A stretch of 22,167 nucleotides of DNA, from the NCBI GenBank assembly GCA_025937665.1, contig JAICQW010000006.1:1-22167 (forward strand), in the 5' to 3' direction. This DNA comes from Nitrososphaeraceae archaeon. Its GTDB lineage: Archaea > Thermoproteota > Nitrososphaeria > Nitrososphaerales > Nitrososphaeraceae. The stretch's first letter is position 1. Each line of letters opens with the position of its first letter. Shown piece after piece: positions 1 through 7,890 of this stretch. The notes beneath the pieces are model-generated. The model saw only the letters and a list, made by a program, of their open reading frames with translations. It was not told the origin of the DNA and made no database searches. The translations under genes were made by a program, and so were the position numbers.

Positions 1-190
1 CATATAAACAGGATGAACTTAGCTTTATGCCTTTCTAATTGCACCATAGAACTTGCTTTGGTGTATCAAAATCCACATTCTATCAATAGTGTGTGCTATT
101 AAATTTTGCAGCTACAACAGATTGACAAACTTAACCAACATTGTCTATTCTCATAAACTTTATTATCTTTTAAACTCAATCAGAATAGTG

Positions 191-1159
191 ATGAAGTCCG
201 GATTAACAGTAAACAAAGCATGTAAAAATGGCTTATTTGTAGCAGGTATCCTTTTTATTTTTGTTTCATTAATTGGTTCTACAAATCAGAATAGTGTTAT
301 TCGCGCCCAAATGACAAACGAAAAGGGATATGAATTACAGGCAATGGGAGGAGGTGCGTATGCAGTTTCTTCAACAGGTTATAATAGCATGTTTTTAGTA
401 ACGGGAGATGGTGTCATTGTGGTTGATGTCCCTCCTAGTATAGGCGAAAAGATAAACGAAGCAATAGCTGAGGTCACTAACGAACCCGTAAAATATCTGG
501 TTTACAGTCATGCCCATAAAGATCATATTGGAGGTGCCCACATGCTTCCTGCAGGAATAGAAATAGTTGCACACGAAGATACGTTAAATTTCTTGAAAAT
601 GGCAAACGATACTGAAAGACCGTTACCAACACGAATATTTGATAATGAAACAACAGTAACCCTAGGAAATGCAACTTTGCAGTTATCTTATGGTGGTCCT
701 TATCATCAGAACGGAAATATTTTCATTTATGCTCCACAACATAAAATATTAATGACAGTTGATCAGTTTTCTCCCGGAGGAACACCTTGGAAACATCTTG
801 CTACAACACCACATGTCCCCTCATACATTCAATCTTACGACCAAGTACTAAATTATGATTTTGATACATACGTATCCGGACATGGTATTGGTACTAAAGA
901 AGACGTACAATTAGAAAAGGAATACGTTGCTGATTTGAGGAATAATGCGGGGTTTGCTATAAGTAATGTAAATTTTACTGAAGCAACCAAAAGTGCTGAT
1001 AAAAGCAATAATGCCGAAGTAACAGAGGCGTACTTTAATGCAATGACAGACGTCTGCGCAAATAGAACCGATGGAAATTGGAAAGACAAACTACAAGGTG
1101 TAGGCGTTTGGACAGATGAACACTGTGAGAAAATGATTATTAGTCTAAGAAACGACTAA
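191..1159 (+). CDS. Exported metallo-beta-lactamase-fold hydrolase
   Basis: A zinc-dependent hydrolase of the metallo-beta-lactamase superfamily, about 322 residues from the ATG at 191. The frame is open back to a TTG at 53, but that extension does not resemble an MBL N-terminus and a TATA-like CTTTATTATC (158-167) lies about 28 bases before the ATG, which fits a leaderless start. Residues 13-32 are hydrophobic and are followed by an AQ cleavage-like site near residue 40, so I expect Sec export. The metal motif HAHKDH is at residues 107-112; further ligands are probably His172 (GPYHQNGN), Asp191 (TVDQF) and His231 (SGHG). All metal-binding positions appear intact, so it should be active. The substrate is unknown: the superfamily covers lactonases, phosphodiesterases and lactamases. 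It stands alone, followed by a separate promoter. Confidence 0.85.
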   Translation: MKSGLTVNKACKNGLFVAGILFIFVSLIGSTNQNSVIRAQMTNEKGYELQAMGGGAYAVSSTGYNSMFLVTGDGVIVVDVPPSIGEKINEAIAEVTNEPVKYLVYSHAHKDHIGGAHMLPAGIEIVAHEDTLNFLKMANDTERPLPTRIFDNETTVTLGNATLQLSYGGPYHQNGNIFIYAPQHKILMTVDQFSPGGTPWKHLATTPHVPSYIQSYDQVLNYDFDTYVSGHGIGTKEDVQLEKEYVADLRNNAGFAISNVNFTEATKSADKSNNAEVTEAYFNAMTDVCANRTDGNWKDKLQGVGVWTDEHCEKMIISLRND

Positions 1160-1260
1160 CTTTAGTTAAAATATGGATAGAGTCCAACAATAATACTGAT
1201 TTGGGCTATCAGGAATCAGATTCATCTCATAATAATTGATGAGAGAAAACTCTATGATTT

Positions 1261-1270
1261 ACTTATATAG
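1261..1270 (+). promoter_or_regulatory. TATA box of the 70-residue exported protein gene
   Basis: The ACTTATATAG element is centred about 27 bases before the ATG at 1293, the archaeal TATA-to-start spacing, so the transcript is probably leaderless. A six-base inverted repeat (TCTCAT at 1225-1230 and ATGAGA at 1239-1244) lies just upstream and could be a regulator site. Confidence 0.5.
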
Positions 1271-1292
1271 TAGAATATAGTTTTTAGTACGA

Positions 1293-1505
1293 ATGAGCAA
1301 TAAAACATGGTTGGCAATATTTGCCATTTTCTTGACAAGTATAGGGACATTAGAATTTGCAGGCTTGAGTATTATCTCTTCAGCAGTGGCACAGGAAGAT
1401 AATGCTACACTGGTCGGAAATCTGACGATGGGTGCTGCTAATATGACAGACACAAACATGACGAATGGAACTGGGAACATATCGGGCGTTGAAGATCCAT
1501 TTTAA
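1293..1505 (+). CDS. Small exported sequon-rich hypothetical protein
   Basis: A 70-residue protein with no recognisable family. Residues 1-34 form a signal peptide (Lys near the start, hydrophobic core, AVAQ cleavage-like end). The mature part is only about 36 residues and carries six N-x-S/T sequons (NAT, NLT, NMT, NMT, NGT, NIS), so it may be heavily N-glycosylated at the cell surface. The ATG at 1293 follows a TATA box at leaderless distance, which supports expression as an independent gene. It lies between two unrelated same-strand genes. Function unknown. Confidence 0.6.
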   Translation: MSNKTWLAIFAIFLTSIGTLEFAGLSIISSAVAQEDNATLVGNLTMGAANMTDTNMTNGTGNISGVEDPF

Positions 1506-1583
1506 TAGATAGTCAAAAGCCCGTAGAAGTATAATCAGCCCTCTACAATTCTACCCATTTTTTTACTGAGGTGCTGCTAAGGG

Positions 1584-2945
1584 ATGGGAAAGACTGGAAA
1601 TGTTACCATATCGTTACTTAACAAACTTTATAACAAGTTTGGATTTGACTCATCGTACACCGCTACCAAGATCTACATAATAGTCTATGCCGTTCTTGCC
1701 CTCATTGTAATAGATACGAGCCTTAATCAAAATTCTGAAATGCGTTCCCATCTAGAGACTTCAGGCTTCAGTGTTCCATTATTTGTATGTATGGGAATTG
1801 TGGTTATTGGTGGCCAATTATACATTCTACAATTTGTCAGACAGAAAAGCAGAGAAATTCGTAAGAAGGCTGCATATCTTCGCATTTCATACAATATCGT
1901 ATTTCTTATTCAATTGTTGGTAGTATTGATTCTTGTATTCGTACTGATCCAGCTACTCAGTACTCAACAATACTCTACCATATCTCTAACGGTAGTTACA
2001 ACGGTGACTTATGGTTTGACTATTGGCCTTATGGCGATCTTTACCATCATATTTTTCTCATGGTATAAATCAAATAGGAACTCGATAGTAATTTTGATTT
2101 ATGGTTTGTCTTTTGCGGCCGTGGTGATTGCATCAGCTATTTTCTTAACAGGTAGTCTTTACCGACTTATGGAAAAGCCAACTTATATTTCCTCTGAAGA
2201 TATTGCTCCGGCAAAATCAAAACCAGGGTCATTATTGTATGATCTTGCTAAAATGTACCATTATGCTGATATTGTTTCCTTTCTTTTAAAATGGGTAGCT
2301 ACGGCATTACTCTTGTATCATTACTCTCAGAAGATGGGAAGGACCAGGTACTGGATGTTGATTAGCCTTCCTTTGATTTATTTTTCAGGTACGTATTTGG
2401 ACGACTATCATCTATATGAGCCTCATACAGAGCTGGACCATCTTTATTGGGACCTCTATACGTCCTTAAACTCTACTGCAGGAGGAATCTTGTTTTACGT
2501 AGGATTTGTTGTCGCTGCTCGGCATTTTCACGAGAATATGACTGTTAGAGACTATCTTATAATGTGTGGATTTGGTTTCCTACTTTTTTTCAGTGCAGGT
2601 CAGAGCACTTTGGCAAATACTTTATACCCTCCATTTGGTCTTGCAACGATGTCATTATACGGATTATCAACATATATGATATTACTGGCGCTTTACTCTT
2701 GTGCGATTTCAGTATCTGAGGACATAGAGCTACGCAAATCCATAAAAAAATCCACACTTCGTGAATCGAAGTTTCTTGAAAGCATGGGCACAGCACAGAT
2801 GGAAAGGGATTTGACAAAAAGAATAGTGCTGCAGGCAAGGGAAGAGCAAAGGATGCGTATACAAAAGTCAGCAGGAATCAAGTCATCATTAACTGACGAA
2901 GATATAATCGATATCATAGAGGAAGCCGAAAGGGATGCTAAATAG
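1584..2945 (+). CDS. Polytopic membrane protein, function unknown
   Basis: A 453-residue integral membrane protein. I count about ten hydrophobic segments, at roughly residues 27-45, 62-82, 103-127, 133-160, 166-192, 227-247, 256-271, 293-313, 328-348 and 352-378. The last 75 residues are hydrophilic, charged and probably helical (QAREEQRMRIQ, IIDIIEEAERDAK), so a cytoplasmic tail is likely. I do not recognise a transporter or sensor signature. The ATG at 1584 is preceded by GAGGTG (1569-1574), a usable ribosome binding site; no clear TATA box is visible, so it may be read through from the small gene upstream. Function not assigned. Confidence 0.75.
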   Translation: MGKTGNVTISLLNKLYNKFGFDSSYTATKIYIIVYAVLALIVIDTSLNQNSEMRSHLETSGFSVPLFVCMGIVVIGGQLYILQFVRQKSREIRKKAAYLRISYNIVFLIQLLVVLILVFVLIQLLSTQQYSTISLTVVTTVTYGLTIGLMAIFTIIFFSWYKSNRNSIVILIYGLSFAAVVIASAIFLTGSLYRLMEKPTYISSEDIAPAKSKPGSLLYDLAKMYHYADIVSFLLKWVATALLLYHYSQKMGRTRYWMLISLPLIYFSGTYLDDYHLYEPHTELDHLYWDLYTSLNSTAGGILFYVGFVVAARHFHENMTVRDYLIMCGFGFLLFFSAGQSTLANTLYPPFGLATMSLYGLSTYMILLALYSCAISVSEDIELRKSIKKSTLRESKFLESMGTAQMERDLTKRIVLQAREEQRMRIQKSAGIKSSLTDEDIIDIIEEAERDAK

Positions 2946-3241
2946 AAGATATAATAATTTAATTACGGATCGTATCTAAATTATGGTAATTAAGAGTTAG
3001 TTAAATTCCTCGTTTAGATTTCATGGTCAAATTCGGAGGTCCGAGAAAGTGAACTAATTTTTTGGATCAAATACTTTATGTTAATAATAATGAAAATGAT
3101 ACTAATAATGATACAAATAATCAAGATTAAATTGCCAAAGACATGAAGACGTCGGGAGAATTTGATTTTTTAGATTAGTCAAAGTTAGAACTTTCTAGTT
3201 TCTTCATAAAGTACTTTACCTTGCAACATATAGGAGTAAAA
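2946..3241. other. Intergenic stretch without a supportable gene
   Basis: AT-rich, no convincing gene. It holds an Asn/Asp-rich short reading frame near 3062-3130 and a 12-base word (3192-3203) that recurs at 4475-4486. Confidence 0.5.
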
Positions 3242-3274
3242 ATTAATATCAATTTTGTTTTATTTGATATTAAT
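3242..3274 (-). terminator. Hairpin terminator of the stress-protein operon
   Basis: A perfect 11-base inverted repeat, ATTAATATCAA (3242-3252) and TTGATATTAAT (3264-3274), with an 11-base loop. It begins 3 bases past the stop of the 31-residue minus-strand ORF and is followed, in that orientation, by a short T run. The position argues for a terminator or 3'-end stabiliser; a regulator site is the alternative. Confidence 0.55.
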
Positions 3275-3277
3275 CAT

Positions 3278-3373
3278 TCATTGAATTTTTCCCGAAATGA
3301 CTGCTATCAAGATGGCGCTTAGAAACACTATGGTTAAGGCAAGGATTAGACGTCTGAATGTAATTGCATTCAT
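3278..3373 (-). CDS. 31-residue single-pass membrane peptide
   Basis: A small gene of 31 codons plus stop. The peptide starts MNAITFRR, has one hydrophobic helix of about 20 residues (LILALTIVFLSAILIAVI) and ends GKIQ, so a single-pass membrane peptide with a short positively charged N-terminus is expected. The start lies 16 bases after the stop of the universal stress protein gene on the same strand, and GAGG sits about 8 bases before the ATG, a good ribosome binding site. A hairpin follows directly after the stop. Spacing, ribosome site and the clean membrane helix all argue for a real, co-transcribed gene. Function unknown; it might anchor or partner the stress protein at the membrane, which is inference. 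Confidence 0.6.
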   Translation of the reverse strand: MNAITFRRLILALTIVFLSAILIAVISGKIQ

Positions 3374-3389
3374 AGGTATTCCTCTTTGT

Positions 3390-3854
3390 CTACCTCACAG
3401 TTAATACCGGACAATTGGCTAGTCTTACAACATCTGAAGTAACACTGCCTAAGACTAGACTCTTGAGTTTAGATATTCCTCTGGGTCCAACAACGATTAA
3501 ATCAATATGGTTGTCTTTCGCATAGTTTACAATGGCATCAGAAATTTTATTTGAAGCGATAATATCGGTTTTTACCTTTATAATATTTTCTGTATCGCTG
3601 TGTTTATGATGTATTTTCTCCGATATTTTAGAAAGATACGCTTGCGCTTGCTTCTTAAGATCAATTACATGGCTTGGAATAGTTGCAGTGTCTAAATTGA
3701 TCTGTGTTTGGATTACGTAAATGACTATCAGTATTGCGTCATAGTCTTCGGCAATTCTAGTTGAATAATACACTGCTTTATCTGCCGCTTTACTGGAATC
3801 GTTTATGGCCACAAGAATTTTGGAAAATGTTTTCTTTCTCGTTAATTTATCCAT
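3390..3854 (-). CDS. Universal stress protein (UspA family)
   Basis: A 154-residue cytoplasmic nucleotide-binding protein of the Usp family, with the usual single-domain length. The N-terminal strand is KILVAINDSS (12-21). The ATP-binding signature G-x2-G-x9-G-S/T is complete: Gly123, Gly126, then nine residues, Gly136 and Ser137, so this is an ATP-binding type. The start ATG at 3854 is preceded by GGAG at ribosome-site distance. A 31-residue membrane peptide follows in the same transcript. Archaeal Usps usually act in stress adaptation through unidentified partners, so the specific role is open. Confidence 0.9.
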   Translation of the reverse strand: MDKLTRKKTFSKILVAINDSSKAADKAVYYSTRIAEDYDAILIVIYVIQTQINLDTATIPSHVIDLKKQAQAYLSKISEKIHHKHSDTENIIKVKTDIIASNKISDAIVNYAKDNHIDLIVVGPRGISKLKSLVLGSVTSDVVRLANCPVLTVR

Positions 3855-4078
3855 TATTAATCTCCAGTCTTTTCTTGTCAGTTGTTGCTAAAAAGTGATG
3901 CTCTTCGATGACCGACTTTCCTAAAAATCACTCAAGAATTTTATGGCATCTGAAGTAAAGACGGAGGTAAAATCAACGGTAGAAAGGTAGATTTGTTTCT
4001 TCCCTGTCAAACGATGAGGATTTCTATACAACTATTTATCCTTTTCACAACAATGTAGATCGTAATGTCATCGTTAGA

Positions 4079-4402
4079 ATGTAGATAATCCGGCCGTCAT
4101 TTTCGTAATAGGTCTAGTGATTTCAACGATTATAATTTTCGTTGTAACCAAGTTATTTAGAGGGAGGACTAACATAGGAAAAGCATGCTCTAATAGGAAC
4201 GCTAGTTTGGGTTGTTACATACTATCTCTTCGGTCATGGATTATTGGCAACAGTAGTTGGAGGCATAGCTTGGTTATTTGCATTAAGGGGAATATATGGC
4301 CTTAGCTGGACCAGATCTGCAATTGTTGCTGTTATTATATGGATTGTCTCCTATTTCGTAACAGTTGCCCTTGGTTTACCGACCGCGACTGGTCCACTAT
4401 AA
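4079..4402 (+). pseudogene. Small membrane-protein gene with two compensating frameshifts
   Basis: The span from ATG 4079 to TAA 4402 is 107 codons long and keeps one overall frame, but its interior is out of frame. ATG is followed directly by TAG; shifting by one base at 4081 gives a reading VDNPAVIFVIGLVISTIII, and after about 4178 the original frame resumes as EKHALIGTLVWVV and runs to the stop. The two parts together give a protein with several hydrophobic helices (near 4093-4150, 4196-4290 and 4315-4375) ending LGLPTATGPL. I read it as a roughly 107-residue membrane protein with a one-base loss at the start codon and a one-base gain near 4170-4178. It is either a pseudogene or two assembly errors. 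No function recognised. Confidence 0.55.
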
Positions 4403-4692
4403 ATAGAAAAAAAATAGAAATTAAACCCCAACATTCATCGGGTGGACCTGTGCCATTCTAGTTGAACTTGGAAATTTCTAGTTTCTGTATATAGGGAACT
4501 ATCTTCAAATCCATATAGTAAGGGAAATTAATAATATCTTTGATTTTTTTAGAATAAATCCCATTTACTACTCGTTGCGATTCAAACGGAATTCAATTTT
4601 GCATGTAGCAGGGTTCTATTGCTTGGTATTTAGTTCAATTTGAGAGCAAGGTACACCTATACATTAAAAAACCTAGAAGTCTTAAACAACTT

Positions 4693-5001
4693 GTGAGTCG
4701 TCGTGACGATATCCAGTTGTTAGAATGGTCATCTTGGATAGATTTTAATCGTACTAGCATTGATGAAGTTCCGCAATCAGAGGGAGTCTATAAATTACAT
4801 GCAAATATGAAGATTTTATTTATAGGAAGTACTAAGAACCTTAGACAATCCCTTATACAAGACCTAACAAATCCTTGCATCAACAATAGCGCTAGGTTCA
4901 GCTATGCCAATACAGAGACAGCAGATAAAATAGTAGAGAACCTTTTGGACGAATACCGAAACAAGCATGACGGAAAGTTGCCCTTATGTATGGAACAATG
5001 A
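4693..5001 (+). CDS. Small GIY-YIG-like protein
   Basis: A 102-residue protein from GTG 4693. The core, residues 30-61, reads like a shortened GIY-YIG module: GVYKLH in place of GIY, then LFIGSTKNLRQSL in place of the YIG block with its following Arg. A possible acidic partner lies in the C-terminal helix (VENLLDEY). GIY-YIG proteins are nucleases, but the second Tyr is Phe here, so catalysis is doubtful and a nucleic-acid-binding or decayed role is possible. The frame is open upstream to 4609 without ATG, GTG or TTG, so the start is not certain. It stands alone. Confidence 0.5.
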   Translation: MSRRDDIQLLEWSSWIDFNRTSIDEVPQSEGVYKLHANMKILFIGSTKNLRQSLIQDLTNPCINNSARFSYANTETADKIVENLLDEYRNKHDGKLPLCMEQ

Positions 5002-5147
5002 ATGTATGTTCTCAAAAGTTTTAAGCTTAATTTTTTTCTAATTTTTGAATTCATTAAAATTGGATCAGACTCAATTTTCTTGTGTTCCAGGCGACCCTTT
5101 CTAAAGCGTACTACTAAAGCAACATATGCTACTAAACTAAAGAAAGT

Positions 5148-5645
5148 TTAATTCTGAAATGAGGGTCTTGCCCCCAGCAGTGAACCTACTGTTGGTGTTT
5201 CTTCAAGATCAAGATTGATGGTAAGCACGTTTGATATTGACCTCGACTTTGTAGCATCTGTGAATGTAACATTGGCAGTTACGCTAGTCAGCGATTTGTC
5301 TTTAAAAGTGGTCTTAAGTGTTTCAGTACCACCATCACTCTGAGCAGTAAAACCGCTCGGAAATGAAGTAATTTTTAGGAGTGTTCCGTTAGGAGCATAG
5401 ACATACATTACTGCATTTATCACCTGATTCTGTAGCGATTCATCTTCAACAGAATAATCAATATTTACCCGGACTTGGTTTGCATCAGTATTTGTTAGAG
5501 GTGTGAAGCTTGAATTCCCTGCAGAAATGGTTATGCCCGGAGTGCCTTGTGAGAACGCATACGGTGCAGAAACTGCTACAAAACTCAAACCAAGTATCGA
5601 CAATCCAAGACCTAACATAATCATATAATTAGTTAATTTTGTCAT
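5148..5645 (-). CDS. Exported beta-sandwich-like hypothetical protein
   Basis: A 165-residue protein with an N-terminal signal peptide (hydrophobic residues 8-27, cleavage-like AFSQ near 30-33). The mature part is a run of alternating strands rich in Thr, Val and Asn (ITISAGNSSFTPL, VRVNIDYSV, VTANVTFTD, VLTINLDLEE), suggesting an immunoglobulin-like or other beta-sandwich fold, with several N-x-S/T sequons. It is likely a surface or extracellular protein. There is no transmembrane anchor at the C-terminus. No catalytic motif is seen and I cannot name a family. Confidence 0.65.
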   Translation of the reverse strand: MTKLTNYMIMLGLGLSILGLSFVAVSAPYAFSQGTPGITISAGNSSFTPLTNTDANQVRVNIDYSVEDESLQNQVINAVMYVYAPNGTLLKITSFPSGFTAQSDGGTETLKTTFKDKSLTSVTANVTFTDATKSRSISNVLTINLDLEETPTVGSLLGARPSFQN

Positions 5646-6182
5646 AGCTGCTTATTCATCCACAATCACTTACCCAACATCAATAAAAAAACTTTACTTT
5701 TGAAATTCCAAATCCCAAATCCCACCTTTCATTCGACTCTGAATTTCATTAAGACTGTATCATAACCAATTGTGATTAATTCAGCTCTCGATTATCGTTT
5801 TTCGTTTCAGCTCTTCTGTCAAGATGCAGATTAGCTTTTAGCATGATTTCGCTCAGCTTTCGTTCATCAATTTTAGGAGAATTAAATTTGCTTCCATTTT
5901 CCAACTGTGATTGATTTTGAATGATATTTTAATTTAATCGATCCAAAACGGAAATGATACTTTCAAATTTAAAATCTTGTATCCGTAGATATCGATTGTT
6001 ACCTAAGAAGATGGCGATCTAAAATGTGGTTCTTTATGCAATAGGGGATCAAAGCTTGGATTCTTTTGTTTGGAAATCTAAATCACAATTATGCAAAAAA
6101 TTGGTGAAGGTTCATTGAGATAGTTCCCTTGAATTAGGTTTCTTGCCTGTTATTTAGTTACTTCTAATGTCTATTGCAGATA
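5646..6182. other. Long intergenic region with one coding remnant
   Basis: About 540 AT-rich bases between the exported protein gene and the cupin promoter. Apart from the remnant at 5776-5904 I see no gene, repeat array or RNA signature. Confidence 0.4.
5776..5904 (-). pseudogene. Possible coding remnant, about 42 codons
   Basis: A minus-strand open stretch reads like real protein: it contains SPKIDERKLSEIMLKANLHL followed by DRRAETKNDNRELN and a stop at 5776-5778. The only plausible start is a TTG at 5904, with no ribosome site, and an in-frame stop lies a few codons further up. The charged helical composition resembles coding sequence more than random AT-rich DNA. It may be the 3' end of a lost gene or a small gene with a weak start. 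No family recognised. Confidence 0.3.
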
Positions 6183-6193
6183 GTTTATAAATA
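6183..6193 (+). promoter_or_regulatory. TATA box of the cupin gene
   Basis: The GTTTATAAATA element is close to the archaeal consensus. Transcription would start near 6214, giving a leader of about 17 bases before the ATG at 6231. Confidence 0.55.
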
Positions 6194-6230
6194 CTTAATA
6201 ATAGTGCGAATGTCTTAGAATTGAATTTTA

Positions 6231-6593
6231 ATGGTAGGAATGATTAAGAAGAATCTCAACCGCGGACCGGATGAAACAAGAAAATTTGAAAAGGGTAAAG
6301 TAGATATCGCAACTTTTAGTGATGTTACGATTGGAAGAGCCGAATTTGAGCCTGGCTGGAGTTGGGAGAAATGTGTCAAACCGATAGCAAAAACCAATAG
6401 TTGTGAAGCACCACACACCCAATACGTGGTATCAGGAAGAATGAAAGTTGTTATGGATGATGGTACCGAAGAGGAATTTGGTCCTGGTGATGTTGGAATT
6501 ATTCCACCTGGTCACAATGCGTGGGTAGTCGGAAATGAGAAATGCATCACAATTGATTTCACAGGTATGACGACATATGGAAAAAATCAATAA
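6231..6593 (+). CDS. Single-domain cupin protein
   Basis: A 120-residue single-domain cupin. Cupin motif 1 is PHTQYVVSGRM (residues 61-71) and motif 2 is PGDVGIIPPGHNAWVVG (85-101). His62 and His95 are candidate metal ligands, but the usual second His and the Glu of motif 1 are replaced, so metal binding is uncertain. The N-terminal segment to about residue 45 is charged. Length is normal for stand-alone cupins, which act as small sensors, isomerases or dioxygenases. A strong TATA box precedes the gene, and the downstream neighbour is the broken DUF899 gene on the opposite strand. Substrate unknown. Confidence 0.8.
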   Translation: MVGMIKKNLNRGPDETRKFEKGKVDIATFSDVTIGRAEFEPGWSWEKCVKPIAKTNSCEAPHTQYVVSGRMKVVMDDGTEEEFGPGDVGIIPPGHNAWVVGNEKCITIDFTGMTTYGKNQ

Positions 6594-6712
6594 CTGAATA
6601 CTCAAGTCCCATATTTTTTCAATTCAAGACGGCGAATATGGTCTAACGTTCCTTCTTATGATATATTTCGCAATAGAGCTATATTTCCCACGATGCAACG
6701 ATTTGTTCAGGA

Positions 6713-7501
6713 CTAGTCATACTCATCCTGACGCCGAAACCATATGCCAGTTTCGTTACGTCCCCTAGGAGCGCGGTCTAGCCATTGGTACATTCCCCAA
6801 AGCACGTCAAGACCTCATGCATATGTCGAATAGGTGTGATATACGATACCATCCTCCAGTACGAATGCACTCATTGCCGGTCTCTCGCGGGTATATGTGA
6901 GTACGTCGGTCCCTGCCATGGCGGCGATCTCTGTCGCAGGTCCTTGATCATCACGTGATCGCCATTTGGCTAGCAGTCATTCCTGCAAGCGAATCACCTG
7001 TCACCTTTTCTCGCTCGTAATTATATTCAATGCCTCCCTCACCCTGCTGTTCCTCAGTGAACCAAACATTAAAGTCGAAATTAAAGTCGCTGCCTAGTGA
7101 TGATGCCCAGGGGAATGTCCATCCCATTCGGCGCTTGTACGCCTGCAGCCTTGCAAGAGGGGCGCGCGATACAGCTGAAAGTGTAACATCGTGGTTAGCC
7201 AGATGTACTTCCAAGCCATTAAAACCGTCGGGTATTGCTGAACAGGCTGGACATCCGCAGTATAATCTGGTCCAAACATGAAGTGATAAATAAGTAACTG
7301 TGATCGCCCTCGAAATAGATCTGCTAGTGATGCGTTCCCTTCTTCGGTATCAAATCGATAGTCATTTTCTATCCTAACCCAGGGCAGCTTTTGCCGTCGC
7401 CGGGCAAGTGCATCGCTACGTCGCGTGAGATCCTTTTCAGCTTCTAGTAGCTTGAGCCTTCCTGATAGCCATTGTTTACGTGTCCCCTTTTTATGTTTCA
7501 T
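6713..7501 (-). pseudogene. DUF899 family (thioredoxin-like) gene, broken
   Basis: The full span would encode about 262 residues, normal for DUF899, but three lesions break it. From ATG 7501 (with GAGAGG upstream) the N-terminus carries family marks: RKQWLSGR, AEKDLTRR, LPWVRIE and YHFMFGPDY. At about 7255 a one-base loss shifts the frame; the continuation reads CPACSAIPDG, SRAPLARL, YKRRMGWTFPWASS and SDFNFDF. A second one-base shift lies near 6955-6958, after which ATEIAAMAG and VYHTYSTYA follow. TGA at 6815-6817 replaces an expected Arg codon (CGA), then GLDVLWGMYQWLDRAPRGR and RRQDEYD lead to the stop at 6713. The region is visibly more GC-rich than its neighbours. I infer a gene acquired from bacteria and now decaying. 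Confidence 0.85.
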
Positions 7502-7591
7502 CAATGCCTCTCTCCAAAAATACTATTTTCGAGTGCATTTTCAACTCCAGTAATTATACTGTTACGGTTACTTTCTACCATACATTGAGCA

Positions 7592-7789
7592 TTACCATCT
7601 AATAGGAACTAATCCTATGTAAGCTTCAGGATCAGACATTCTGAAATACCTGTTATGACCATTATTCGATCCTACAAACACGCTGATATCACCATTGGAG
7701 TTATAATGTTTATAGTGTCTTATATAGCATATATTAGTTTGATAGCGTCTTAATTCCCCGTCATAATAGAAATTGACATGACCTTGAGT
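7592..7789 (-). pseudogene. Coding remnant of 65 codons, no start
   Basis: A minus-strand open frame without any start codon at its head reads as protein, for example GHVNFYYDGELRRYQ, YKHYNSNGDISVFVG and SDPEAYIGLVPIRW before the stop at 7592-7594. Upstream it is closed by TGA (7790-7792), with a further coding-like stretch (DGHYPLVTFL) in the same frame ahead of it. The regular composition, Tyr/Asn/Gly-rich with alternating strands, suggests the 3' part of a larger gene lost by decay. No family recognised. Confidence 0.4.
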
Positions 7790-7890
7790 TCATAGAAACG
7801 TTACCAAAGGATAATGCCCATCATATTATTGTTGTAGCGACGTCAATTACATAATTATGATCCGGAACTAATAAACGGACAAAATTAATT

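Noticed and set aside
3062..3130. Short Asn/Asp-rich reading frame
   Set aside because: About 22 codons from a TTG, made of repeated AAT/GAT triplets; low-complexity DNA explains it.
3192..4486. 12-base word TTTCTAGTTTCT at 3192-3203 and 4475-4486
   Set aside because: Only two copies, flanks only weakly similar; not enough for a repeat family or regulatory element.
4603..4608. ATG directly followed by TAG, in frame with the GIY-YIG-like gene
   Set aside because: It could mark a mutated upstream start, but the extra 28 residues match nothing I recognise, so I kept GTG 4693.
7030..7281. 83-codon plus-strand open frame
   Set aside because: It lies antisense to the DUF899 pseudogene, whose family motifs explain the sequence; the open frame reflects higher GC.
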